From Oopsacas minuta (taxonomy: Eukaryota; Porifera; Hexactinellida; Lyssacinosida; Leucopsacidae), in NCBI GenBank assembly GCA_024704765.1, contig JAKMXF010000365.1, forward strand, positions 372,001 to 436,000: a stretch of 64,000 nucleotides of DNA, in the 5' to 3' direction. Under the pieces are notes generated by a model that saw nothing but the letters and a program-made list of their open reading frames with translations, had not been told where the DNA came from and made no database searches. Below are positions 30,027 to 40,500 of this stretch, in pieces (within the stretch, counting starts at the first letter, position 1; each line of letters starts with the position of its first letter). The position numbers and the translations under genes were made by a program.

Positions 30027-33000
30027 ATGTCTGAAACAAGCAGCACTTTCCCACGGATTATAACTCCTATTCCCTCTATGTTATGGTGGGCAATTGATAA
30101 AGATGAAGAACTGAATACACTGGAGAGAGGTCGTATGACAGCTATTGAGTTCTTCCTTTCTACCGCTGTCAGTCCTGACAAAGGAAAGGTGAAGGAACAA
30201 GAGCTAGACCTGTTCTCCTGGATGAAGGGACAGTCAGATCGTGGATTAATACGTGTATACAAATCTGATGAATCTACATCTAAATTAGTCCAATGTCTTC
30301 TCTCCACTAGTGCTGCTGCTCTTGCTGAAATATTTGGATGTGAAACTATGTAAGTTAACTGTATTATCTCCATACAAGTATTATATTTGTTTTGTATGTA
30401 GCTATGTACAGTTGTATGATGACCTTATAAGGCGTTTGGAGGATATAGAGAATCCTCTGGAAGTACAGAACCAACTTCTAAAACAGCTGGGGTATCAAGA
30501 CCAGCTACGTATTAAGAAGGAAGGGAGACACTCTGAGACTGCTAACTATATTAAATTCTACTCAGGCAGACCTCAGCTAGCAGATGTTGAAGAGAGACTG
30601 CATTTGAAGGGGACTTTCCGTATGAAACAGGTTAAGTCAATTCATATGTCACTGTTTATTCGATAAACTAACTATATCACATATAGGATGGATGGATGCA
30701 TCGATGGGAGTATCGTTACTGCATTTTGTGTGGAAGTAGACTTCTGATATTCCGATCAGGTGAGGCAAAAGGGAGACCGTTTGTGCTGAACATATACAAA
30801 GGCAATGTTGAAGAACACAAGCTTAACTCCAACAAGAGAGGAGTACAGAATGCTGTTCGTATCTACTCAGATGTTCAAAAGGTTGCCATTCTAATAGCAT
30901 TCAATTCTTGGACTCAATACACTACTTGGTTCAGGAAAGCTAGCAAAATGACTTACAGGTATACGAATCTTACATTTTTATTGATTATTTAGATTGACAT
31001 AATGTTGTATAGGAAATCTGATGAATTGAATCTGACATCATGCTGTCTAGAGAATGTACCTGATCATGTGTTCATACACTGGCACAAGCATATACACTCC
31101 CTTAATCTAGGGAGGAATTTTATGAGGAAACAGGCAGACCCGCTACCGTACGGCAGTGAGGGGTCCGAAAAGCCTCTTGGATTCATCTGTGATCTTCCTA
31201 AATTCTCACATTTGCGAAATCTCACACTCTCAGATAACGAACTAGCTGTATTTCCTAACCAAATATGTGATATAATAACTCTTAAATCACTCAACTTATC
31301 GCGAAATGTGTTAGTTATCTACAATATGCAGTCCATTAATATTCTCCATTCATTTGTATTACATCAATAGGTTATCAGAAATATCTGAAGAGATTAGTCG
31401 CCTCAAGAAGCTAGAGAATCTCTCTCTACACAGCAATCAGCTGACTGATCTACCTCAACAGCTGTCTAAGTTAAATAAATTGGCTATACTCACTGTATCT
31501 TTCAATCGGTTAGTTTACAAACTTATAATACACTCCCTCATTATCTATTTATACTCTTTAGTTTCTCTTCCTTCCCTGATGTACTACTGATGACACACTC
31601 ACTTAAGAGTCTTGTAATATCTGGTAATAATATCTCTAAGCTTCCAGAAGATCTTAAGAGATTGTTAAATCTAGAGAAACTAGACTTAAGGCTGAATCCT
31701 ATATCAGGATCTCTTCCAGACTCTATCAATCTAATGACTAATCTCAATCAGGTATCCTTCTATCATTGTATCTACTCAGATTTGTATTAACTTATACGTA
31801 TATTATCTTAGCTAGACATTACTCATACGGAATTAGACAGATTTGATTCAAAGACTACTCCATCTCTACAGCTATTAGCTTGTAACTCTACGTCAGTACG
31901 AGTGCTATCACTCGATGACACTGTGAGTTATTACGAGTTATATTTACGTCACAGATTAATTTATTGAATTTTAGGCTATTACTGAGGTTGTGTTATCTGG
32001 TGGTTCTCTCAATACTATCACAATGGATACACTATCTAGTAACCTAGTTACATTAGATGTATCTAGGAATGCACTCAAAGAGTTACCAGAGTCTATATGT
32101 GATCTGCCAGTCCTGAAGGAAATTAATGTAAGTCGCAACCTGCTCACTCATCTCCCAGCTCGTATATTCTGGCACATGAGAGGTCTTACAAAGCTTAATG
32201 CATCTGCTAATCATATTATAGTAAGTCTACGTATATTTTATCAAAATATTCTGTCTTGATATATTCCACCCATATAGTCGCTCCCTGATAGAATAGACAA
32301 ATGTTTGCTACAATATTTAGATGCTAGTCAGAATAATCTCACAACCCTGCCAATGTCTCTATTACTCCGCTTAACATCGTTAAAAGAACTTAATCTCAGT
32401 TGCAATCAGCTGACAGAGCTACCTCTCACCAGTGACACACAAGACATGTCAATTCTACATCTCTTCCTGTCTAATAATCAGCTGACAGAATCAGCTGTTG
32501 CTGTCATATCCAGCTACAAGACCCTGGTTATGCTTGATCTATCTCATAACGGTATTACTAAGATGGCTGATCACTTCTTTGCTAAAATGATTGATTTAGA
32601 ATTTGTAAGTTACATCCCTGCGGAGATTGTTATTTAATAGTATTATTTGTATGTATTTTACTCTTAGGTTAATTTGTCTGGAAACCTACTAACTCATCTC
32701 CCTTCTCGTCTATCTACTTGCTACAAACTTCAGATATTATTTGCTCACTCCAACAGATTAACTGATATACCTGATCTTTCACATTGTGATTCCCTCAGAG
32801 ATCTTGATATCTCTTCTAACCAGCTAACTTCCCTGCCTTTAGCAGCTCAGACATACTTTCCAGACCTCAGATATCTGGATCTATCTGATAACCCAAATCT
32901 AATACTAGACAGATCATGTATACCGTCATTACGGACTATTAAAAGGTTCTAGAATATTCTATTAGTGATCCATACTTCTTAGCTTTATGCTGTATTTCCT

Positions 33001-34986
33001 AATAGACTAATTCTTGAAGGAGTATTTGATGTACCCATGGTGCTATCCAGTATGATGCCTACAGGTACTGTTGATTGCGGTTACACATCCTCTTACAACT
33101 ATCTGTGGAGATTCGGTAGTGCTGAAGCTAGAGGGCTGGGTACAGTAAATTCTATACTATCCCCCACACTTGTACAACACCCCTATAGGATAATGCAAAT
33201 TAAGGATACAGCATATAGGAGAGGGAAAGATGGATTATTTGCTATTATAGAAGGTATGTACAGACGGTACAATGGATGTTAGTTGTGAGAACACCGGATA
33301 TAAGAACATACTAGTTATAAGAACATATATCGCTACTCCCAAGAGGTTCTTGTAACCGGCATCCACTCCACTGTATTAGCTGGGGATATGATATTTATTT
33401 TGATCTTAGGTTATCCAACTTCTGACGTATCTTCTGAGCTATCTCTCAGATTACCTAACATACTTCTATCAGAAATTGATGAAACATCTCGTGAGATCTC
33501 AGCTAACTATCTTAAGTATGCTATACTCAATGCTAACAAGCTTCTAGGGAAGATAGGACACTTCTCTGCGGCTTCTATAGCTATTTGTCATATATATCAG
33601 GTACGTCACGTACAGACTATTAATTATTGTTATGACCTACTTGTATATTAGATACCTGGAGGGTATATCCTGAATACAGCTAACGTAGGTCAAGTAGAAG
33701 TTGTAATATCACGACAAGGCAAGCCAATCACTCTAACACAATCTCATACAGTCAATAGGAATGCTACTGAGAGGGTGAGAGTACTGAACAGGAGAGGATT
33801 CATAACTGAAGACAAGAAAGTTTTGGGTAAGTCTGTTATATGTATCATTAATCCCATCCCAAACAATTACAGTACTAAAATTCGTATTTAATAATTCGGA
33901 AATGACATTAAAATATGGCAAAATCAATCAGCTGACTATTCTATAAAGGTTTGAGTAGTTGTGAGTAATTAGGCGGAGATACTTCACCAGATAGATAAGG
34001 ATAGCTTGTAGTGTTGACAGGTGTCATATACTTGACATATTCACCTTCATCATTACAATACACAGGGTAGCCGTTAGGATAATGTCTCAGCGTATTATAT
34101 AAGCTAGGATCCATGTACGATAGAGGGAGGCTAGTAATTGTATCCTGCTGTCTTCTTGGTTTCAAAAGTCCACTCTTTTTAGCCAATTCACGACATCCTA
34201 TAATACAACCTCCTACTATGCACGGTATAATCAGTATAAGACATGGGATTAACACGAAGGGCCATAAGTAGGTATCAAATGACATTGTTTCACATGATTG
34301 TTGTGGATCATCTTGACAGTTGTTTGTGCCTCTATTACTCCTGTGTTGTTGTTGTTCTACACAACTTGATGCTATGATAATGAAGAGTAGGAGTATGATT
34401 ACATGTCTGCTCATTTCCGTAACCCAGTGTTTATGAATTTTGTTTGTTTACTGATTTTGTCTATTGTCTTATATTATGGGCGAATTCTATACTTTCAAAA
34501 ATCTTATTCCTGCACTTATATAGGATTGTCACCCACTACCCGAGCTCTTGGTGCATTCAGTCTCTACCCTATAATCACCCCGGATCCTTATGCCAACTCC
34601 CTCAGACTATCAGCTGTAGATGAGTTCTTGATTATAGGAAGCAAGGGTTTATGGGAATTCATTAGCTATGACTTAGCTATCAAAGTAAGTTCATCATCAT
34701 GATAGGTTCTGTATACATGCATTATATATCTACTGATTAGGTTGTGAAACAATTTATCGACAAACCAACATGTGCAGCTAAGCGTCTACGAGACCTAGCT
34801 ATTGCCACAGGCTGTCAAGACAATATAGCTGTGCTAGTAGTAATCCTCTCTATTTCTTCACAAGTAGCAGGGATTGAGAAGATGGGAGCTGTATCTGGGA
34901 GTTTCTATTCAACAAACGAAGTAAGTGGATTAAGAAGATCGGGTAGAATGATTCGAAGTAAATTTGAAGGTATACAAGAATTGTAG
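30027..34986 (+). CDS. PHLPP: PH domain leucine-rich repeat protein phosphatase
   Basis: Fifteen exons: 30027-30349, 30402-30630, 30687-30958, 31013-31309, 31371-31508, 31562-31751, 31812-31922, 31975-32220, 32278-32604, 32668-32945, 33006-33253, 33410-33600, 33652-33826, 34524-34684 and 34741-34986; about 1143 residues. The order is an N-terminal domain, a PH domain (KGTFRMKQ, DGWMHRWEYRYCILCGSRLL), about 20 LRRs (LTLSDNELAVFP, LSLHSNQLTDLP and so on) and a PP2C-type phosphatase domain (SSYNYLWRFGSAEARG, IIGSKGLWEF, GCQDNIAVLVV). PHLPP dephosphorylates the hydrophobic motif of AKT and PKC. In the phosphatase domain the usual FDG is IEG and the later GLWD is GLWE; the terminal DN is kept. The 697-base intron 13 contains an antisense gene. 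Confidence 0.92.
33268..33375. mobile_element. Candidate 108-bp MITE in a PHLPP intron
   Basis: The left end reads TACAATGGATG, and the reverse complement of the right end reads TACAGTGGAGTGGATG. Both ends are followed by CCGG and AAGAAC motifs in inverted order. TA termini and CARTGGA ends resemble the candidate element at 14983-15152. It lies wholly within the intron 33254-33409, so it does not touch coding sequence. Confidence 0.4.
33941..34414 (-). CDS. Single-pass membrane protein nested in a PHLPP intron
   Basis: Intronless, 157 residues, on the opposite strand and entirely within PHLPP intron 33827-34523. It has a signal peptide (RHVIILLLFIIIASSC, about residues 3-18), a short polar ectodomain with two Cys (NNCQDDPQQSCETM), and a TM segment near residues 50-72 (WPFVLIPCLILIIPCIVGGC). 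The cytoplasmic tail of about 85 residues is rich in Tyr and Pro and has YPNGYPVY and SPPNYSQLL; PPNY is a PPxY motif able to bind WW domains. The architecture is reminiscent of Shisa-like or WBP1/VOPP-type small adaptors (Cys-rich ectodomain, TM, PPxY tail), but the Cys count is too low to claim the family. Confidence 0.6.
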   Translation of the reverse strand: MSRHVIILLLFIIIASSCVEQQQHRSNRGTNNCQDDPQQSCETMSFDTYLWPFVLIPCLILIIPCIVGGCIIGCRELAKKSGLLKPRRQQDTITSLPLSYMDPSLYNTLRHYPNGYPVYCNDEGEYVKYMTPVNTTSYPYLSGEVSPPNYSQLLKPL

Positions 34987-35150
34987 AACTTTGATACGAA
35001 TTGTCTTTTTATATATTCATACATTTATACTTATTTTATATCTACTTGCATGTTTTGTTGTCCTTTATGTGTAGTTTCTCCGCCGTTACATCTCGAATTT
35101 ATTTACACTTTTTATCAATTACGTATATTCTCCCACTCATCCAGTTAGAA

Positions 35151-36152
35151 ATGAAACCAACATCTACACATCGTTTTCGGGGATTAGTTTTCCTAGTCAT
35201 CAGTTTAGTCGCCTTTCTATTCATAATACATCTGTATATACGTTATCGATCTAACAGAGGTGTAGAGAAGGTATATCTTCCTGATCTGTTATCTGCAGGA
35301 ATAGATCTAGCTGAGATAGGCGGAGAAGAAGTTAGAGCTGTTCATGTAGATAAACACTTTGGTCTAAAGTCAAAAGGACAGACAGCAGAAGGAGCACAGG
35401 AGTATGTTACTCAAGCAGACAGACGTTCTCATCAGAAGATAGTAGGAGGTTTAAAACGGGTATGGCCTAACTTGAATGTCATATCAGAGGAGAGGGACAA
35501 AGTAGACTTTTCAAACGTAAAATGGCCTCGAATGGACAGAGATGAGGTGAAGAAGTTCAAAATATCTCCTGCTGAAACTGATTTTGTAAATATAACTGAT
35601 CTCACGATTTGGGTAGACCCTCTTGACGCTACACAAGAGTACACAGAAAACCTATTAGATTTTGTTACCGTAATGGTGTGTGTTGCTTATAAAGGTTATC
35701 CGCTCATAGGGATAGTACATTTACCGTTTAAAATGAAAACATACTTTGCATGGGTTGGTAATGGCTACGATCTCCCTCCATCAGATTATCAACATGAAGA
35801 TGATAAACTTAGAATTATAGTTTCTCGGTCTCATGCTGGTGATGTTGAAGCATTGGTTAAGAAGAAAATATTAGGAGATATAGAGGTTATACAGGCAGGT
35901 GGAGCTGGTTTTAAGACTCTTAAAGTATTGGAGGGTCAGGCTAATTTCTATATACACGTCACTAAGATAAAGAAATGGGATATTTGTGCTCCTAACGCTA
36001 TGCTGAATACGGTGAAAGGTAGCATGACTACATTAAAAGGAGATACCATCAATTACTCTGGAGAAGATAGCCCTGCTAATAATGATGGCTTATTCGCTAC
36101 TCTAGATAAAGAAGGAGATCCTGAATTACTTAAAGCCTTAGCATCTGGTTAG
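35151..36152 (+). CDS. BPNT2: Golgi-resident PAP phosphatase (BPNT2/IMPAD1)
   Basis: Intronless, 333 residues from the ATG at 35151; the frame is open 50 codons upstream, but similarity starts here. An N-terminal signal anchor (LVFLVISLVAFLFIIHLYI, residues 12-30) places the catalytic domain in the Golgi lumen. The domain is of the inositol-monophosphatase superfamily: EYVTQADRRSHQKI, ISEERD, WVDPLDATQEYTE (metal-binding DPLDAT, near residue 155), VIQAGGAGFKTLKVLEG and KKWDICAPNAML (near residue 275). It hydrolyses 3'-phosphoadenosine 5'-phosphate from Golgi sulfotransferase reactions, which supports glycosaminoglycan sulfation. The ATG follows a pyrimidine-rich CTCCCACTCATCCAG, a strong acceptor-like site, 9 bases upstream. 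Confidence 0.92.
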   Translation: MKPTSTHRFRGLVFLVISLVAFLFIIHLYIRYRSNRGVEKVYLPDLLSAGIDLAEIGGEEVRAVHVDKHFGLKSKGQTAEGAQEYVTQADRRSHQKIVGGLKRVWPNLNVISEERDKVDFSNVKWPRMDRDEVKKFKISPAETDFVNITDLTIWVDPLDATQEYTENLLDFVTVMVCVAYKGYPLIGIVHLPFKMKTYFAWVGNGYDLPPSDYQHEDDKLRIIVSRSHAGDVEALVKKKILGDIEVIQAGGAGFKTLKVLEGQANFYIHVTKIKKWDICAPNAMLNTVKGSMTTLKGDTINYSGEDSPANNDGLFATLDKEGDPELLKALASG

Positions 36153-36255
36153 ATGTCTGTATGTATGATGTATTATCATTGAATTTAAAACTCAAATTAT
36201 TTTAATTACCGTATGACGCTCGTAAACTCTTTAAATAATTCTTTTCCAAAATAGA

Positions 36256-36816
36256 ATGGCTGCTTTAGAAGCTTCTGTTTCTGAAATTTCTAAGCCACAC
36301 GGTGGTATTCCTGAGGCTCATTTCCTTGAAGATGTGGATACATTCATGAAGAAACCTGAGAATTCATCAGCTGAGGGAGTTATTAAGCGATTAGATGAAC
36401 AGCATCAGAAGTACAAGTTCTGGGAAGTTAATCTTTTGCAAAGGAAGAAGCGACTAAGACTACAAATGCCGGATATTATTAGCACACTAGAAATGGTGCA
36501 ATTCCTCAAAACTCAAAAATCATCTTCTACCCCTCTCTCTACTCAGTTTCTTCTCAATGAGAACGTCTATGCTTCTGCTGAGATCACTCCAACACAGACA
36601 GCATATCTCTGGTTAGGTGCTAACGTTATGCTGGAATACACTATTGATGATGCTGAGAAATTGCTTAGTAAGAATCTAGAAGCAGCTCAAGAGGGCCTCA
36701 AGACTACCTCTAATGATCTAGACTTCCTAAGAGACCAATACACCACTACTGAGGTTAACATGGCACGAGTATACAACTGGGATGTACAGAGGAGGAAGAA
36801 AGAAGGGAAATCTTGA
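36256..36816 (+). CDS. VBP1: Prefoldin subunit 3 (VBP1)
   Basis: Intronless, 186 residues (human 197). It is an alpha-type prefoldin subunit: two coiled-coil helices (YKFWEVNLLQRKKRLRLQMP near 55-75 and the C-terminal DDAEKLLSKNLEAAQEGLKT region) flank a central beta-hairpin part (YASAEITPTQTAYLWLGAN then VMLEYTIDDA). The N-terminal GGIPEAHFLEDVDTFM is characteristic of VBP1. Prefoldin hands nascent actin and tubulin to the CCT chaperonin. It begins only 104 bases after the BPNT2 stop, with TTCTTTTCCAAAATAG just before the ATG. Confidence 0.92.
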   Translation: MAALEASVSEISKPHGGIPEAHFLEDVDTFMKKPENSSAEGVIKRLDEQHQKYKFWEVNLLQRKKRLRLQMPDIISTLEMVQFLKTQKSSSTPLSTQFLLNENVYASAEITPTQTAYLWLGANVMLEYTIDDAEKLLSKNLEAAQEGLKTTSNDLDFLRDQYTTTEVNMARVYNWDVQRRKKEGKS

Positions 36817-37156
36817 TGATATATGTTATAGTACCCTCTTGTCTTAGCTTTATATTATATATGATTATTAATTCAAAGAATATGATATAGCGTTTATTAT
36901 AACTTATAAGTAATCTAGCATCTATTAGAAATAGCTGAATTATTTTCGTCATCCGCCTTAGTATACATATAATTATGTATTCGTGGACTATTATTACCCA
37001 ATAGTGCATCATATTTCGTACCTTTTATACACATTTTGATAGACAATAACGAGCTATAAACTCATAATACTGTATTATTGTTTGTTTATTCACCTAAGCT
37101 AATTACAAAAGCTCTTTTGTTTCGGGGAATTGTTGAGGAGTTGGAGATTATTTTGC
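36817..37156. other. Intergenic stretch
   Basis: AT-rich 340-base spacer between prefoldin 3 and the tandem repeat. No supported ORF or RNA gene. Confidence 0.5.
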
Positions 37157-37408
37157 AAATCAAAATATCAATCAGGACTCTTATAAATCAAAATATCAAT
37201 CAGGACTCTTATAAATCAAAATATCAATCAGGACTCTTATAAATCAAAATATCAATCAGGACTCTTATAAATCAAAATATCAATCAGGACTCTTATAAAT
37301 CAAAATATCAATCAGGACTCTTATAAATCAAAATATCAATCAGGACTCTTATAAATCAAAATATCAATCAGGACTCTTATAAATCAAAATATCAATCAGG
37401 ACTCTTAT
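37157..37408. repeat. Perfect 28-bp tandem repeat, nine copies
   Basis: The unit AAATCAAAATATCAATCAGG followed by ACTCTTAT repeats nine times without a single difference (252 bases), then breaks off in AAATTGATAAAT. It ends about 105 bases before the start codon of the pericentrin-like gene. Perfect identity of all copies points to recent expansion. It is a minisatellite, not a CRISPR array: there are no unique spacers. Confidence 0.97.
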
Positions 37409-37513
37409 AAATTGATAAATTTTAAACTACGTACATTTCGTACATTTTTATTCATTTCGGCAATTTTATTGTTATTTACACTTCGGCTACTTAGCCATAG
37501 TCCTTTTGGCTGT

Positions 37514-40500
37514 ATGATGTCGGCCCCCTCACTTGATATCGTGTTCCCTTCTCCAATTGACCAGTTGTCATCTCTACTCTCTCTGTCCCAGCAGATACGT
37601 ACTGCTACAGATACTGGTGAACCCCTCTCCAAACTAGATCTCTTGTCTAAACTGGATACGATCCTCCCTTTTGAATCATTCTCACCTAGTCCAATCCCTT
37701 CTCCATACAATTACTCTACACCCAATAAGTACCATAATGATCTTATGGCCAGTGTAGATAGTGGAGTAGCTCTTACAGGTTCATTCTCTAGCCTATATGA
37801 GAGCGATGAGAGTGTAATATCTCCTCACGCCTCCAGTGGAAGGAGGGCGAACAGATCACTTAATCTCCGTCCATCCTCTGCTAAGAATCATAGAAACAAG
37901 CGTAGCTCATCTCCACAACAGCAAGATGCTCATATGTTTAACTTCCTACAAACTGTATCAACTGAGTTCTCCACTAGCTTACGAGCCTTGTTAGAGAAGA
38001 TAGACAGAGATGTTGAGAAGAAATCAAATGATCTAACCGGTAACAGTGGTAGTGACGTCACTCTACCTGAAATAGAATCTGTACAGAACAATAACGATAT
38101 AAATCAGCTGATTGAGAAGAACTCGATTCTACTGAATACTTGTAATCAATTGAAAGCTAGGGTGAAGGAGGAGAGGAGAGAGGGTAAGAATTTACGGAGA
38201 GAGAACACAAGTCTCATGTTAGAGAGGGAAGGTCTGCTGAGTAAAATGTCTGAGACAGAAAAAGAGATTATAGAAAAGCTGTCAGAACACGGAGCCCTGA
38301 TGGAATCATACTCCAATCTAGAGGAAATGCTGAAGGATAGAGAGAGAACTCAGAGAGAGACACAAGCTCGTATAACGGCTATGGGAATAGAGGTTAATAA
38401 ACTGACAAAACTACTTATTCGTGTACAGCAGGATCTGAGTAAGAGTGTACAAAGAGAAGATGAGTATCAATGCGAAAACATACACCTCCAAGAAGAGCTG
38501 GTTCTCAAAGAGAACGAAGTGAATGAACTTAAATCTGCTGTGGAGAGAGTACAGTCACACGCGCGGATTCTATCAGCTCTAGATAATAACATATCATCCT
38601 CACAGAACGCTCACAAGACAGGTTTATCTACTGATGCGATTCTACGAGACACAGCCTCTCTCTGTCAACAGTTGGACTCACTAGCCGGTTTATTTGGTAC
38701 AGGTACTTCTTATGATCTCTATCAGATCAGAGCTGGTCTATCACATGCTCTAGCTGATGGTAATATCTTACTACAGAATATTTTAGCACTTAAGAATGAG
38801 CATGAGCATTGTAAAGATGCTCTATTCGAGTTGCAACAAAATGCCAACGAGTATAAGAACATTAAATCTGATGAAAATCTAGATCTGTTAGCAAAAATAG
38901 CAGAGATGGCACCGAGATTGAAGATGGAAGCTGAACGACTAGCAGAGCAATGGGAAGAACCAATCACTCAACAAGATTACCTAATACTCTCACAGCTAAG
39001 AGAGCTATTAACTGATTATACTGGTAGAGATGTCACGAACGAATCTCTATTCAGTACTCTATCAGCTTTGCTTGCCTGTAGAGACAGGGATATGAATCAA
39101 TCAGTATGTAGTATGAACAGTGAGAGTGCTGAGCTAGAAGGGAGAATGCAAGAATCATCTCTGCTACTAAATAATATGAGTGTAGCTCTTAATGATGAGC
39201 AGATGAAGAGAAGATCTCAAGTACGAGCACTCAAGAAGAAAATACTTAGAGATACAACTTTACTGAAGAATATTCAATTAGAGCGAGACATTGCAACAAG
39301 TAAAGTACAGCTGATTAAACGCGAATTATCTCACCTCTGTGAGAATATACAATCTGGTAATATTACCGATTCATCATTTGGTATAACAGAGCCTTGTATA
39401 AAGGAGCTAGCTAAACTTATAGATGATATTGGAAACAAGAAAATTACAGCGCTAGAGGATAGCCTAAAGGCTGCTTACAATAGAGAAGAGAAAACTGTCA
39501 AGTTATTAGAGTTTAAACTATCAGAGAATGAGAAGTATTATGAACAAGTGCGACAGTTGACACTTGATAGAGTTAAGATAGAGGGAGTTAATGCAGAGCT
39601 ACAGACAGCTGTAGCGAGGATAGAAGAACAGCTGATCTCTGAGCGAGAGGATGGTGATACAAGAGAGAATCTTCTTAACACGAAACTAAGAATAGTACAG
39701 CAACATATACAGAAATATGATGACTTCATGTTTGCAGAACTTGACCAACTGTCAGTACAGGTAAAGGATGACACCAAGGAGCGAGATCTCCAGCAGAGAA
39801 GAGAGGATAGTTCTATGGATATGTTTAAGAAATTGAAGGAGGAGCTTTGTCTAAAGCAGGATGAAGCACAATTCCTAGAGAAGGAAGTTACAGTATACAA
39901 ACTGAAATTACACAATTTAGAGAATCTACACCGAGAAGAGATTGAGAAAATTAAATTATCGAATGAACCTGAAAAACCCGCTGAGAATCAGAAGGAATAT
40001 TCCAGTCAGTATCTTCCTGATCCCAGTCCTCTAACTATACCCCCTATGACGTCACTAAAGGGACAGGAACTAAGGACAGCACTAGGGGTAGCTCTCACAC
40101 AAGAACAGCTGTACGCTAAAGCTCACCTATCTCTGCAAACAGAGAGGGACAGCCTGGCTAGAGAGAATAAACAGCTGAGAGATAGGATAAATGCTCTACA
40201 CCAGTGTATGACAGATCCACGGAGACTACTAGCTACACACAGCCTCCCTCTAGTCTCCCAGGAACATGAGGTCAGTTTTGAGGAGATTAGACTACAGCAG
40301 GAGAATGAGAAGCTCTCGAACCACGTGACAGAATTGAGTACTCGTGTATCAAAGCTATCTCATTACAAGAATTTATATTTTGATTCTAAACTGAAATACA
40401 GTTCCCTACTTTGGCAGAAATCTTATCTCAAATCACAACTAAACGTATATTTCTCTAGTCTCCTCGCTTCTGGGCTCATCCTCGGAGATCTAGGAGTAGG

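Noticed and set aside
37157-37408. Possible CRISPR array
   Set aside because: The units are directly abutting and identical with no unique spacers, and the genome is eukaryotic; it is a minisatellite.
37412-37513. N-terminal extension of the PACT-domain ORF
   Set aside because: It starts at a TTG at the edge of the tandem repeat and has no ATG; hydrophobic read-through is more likely.
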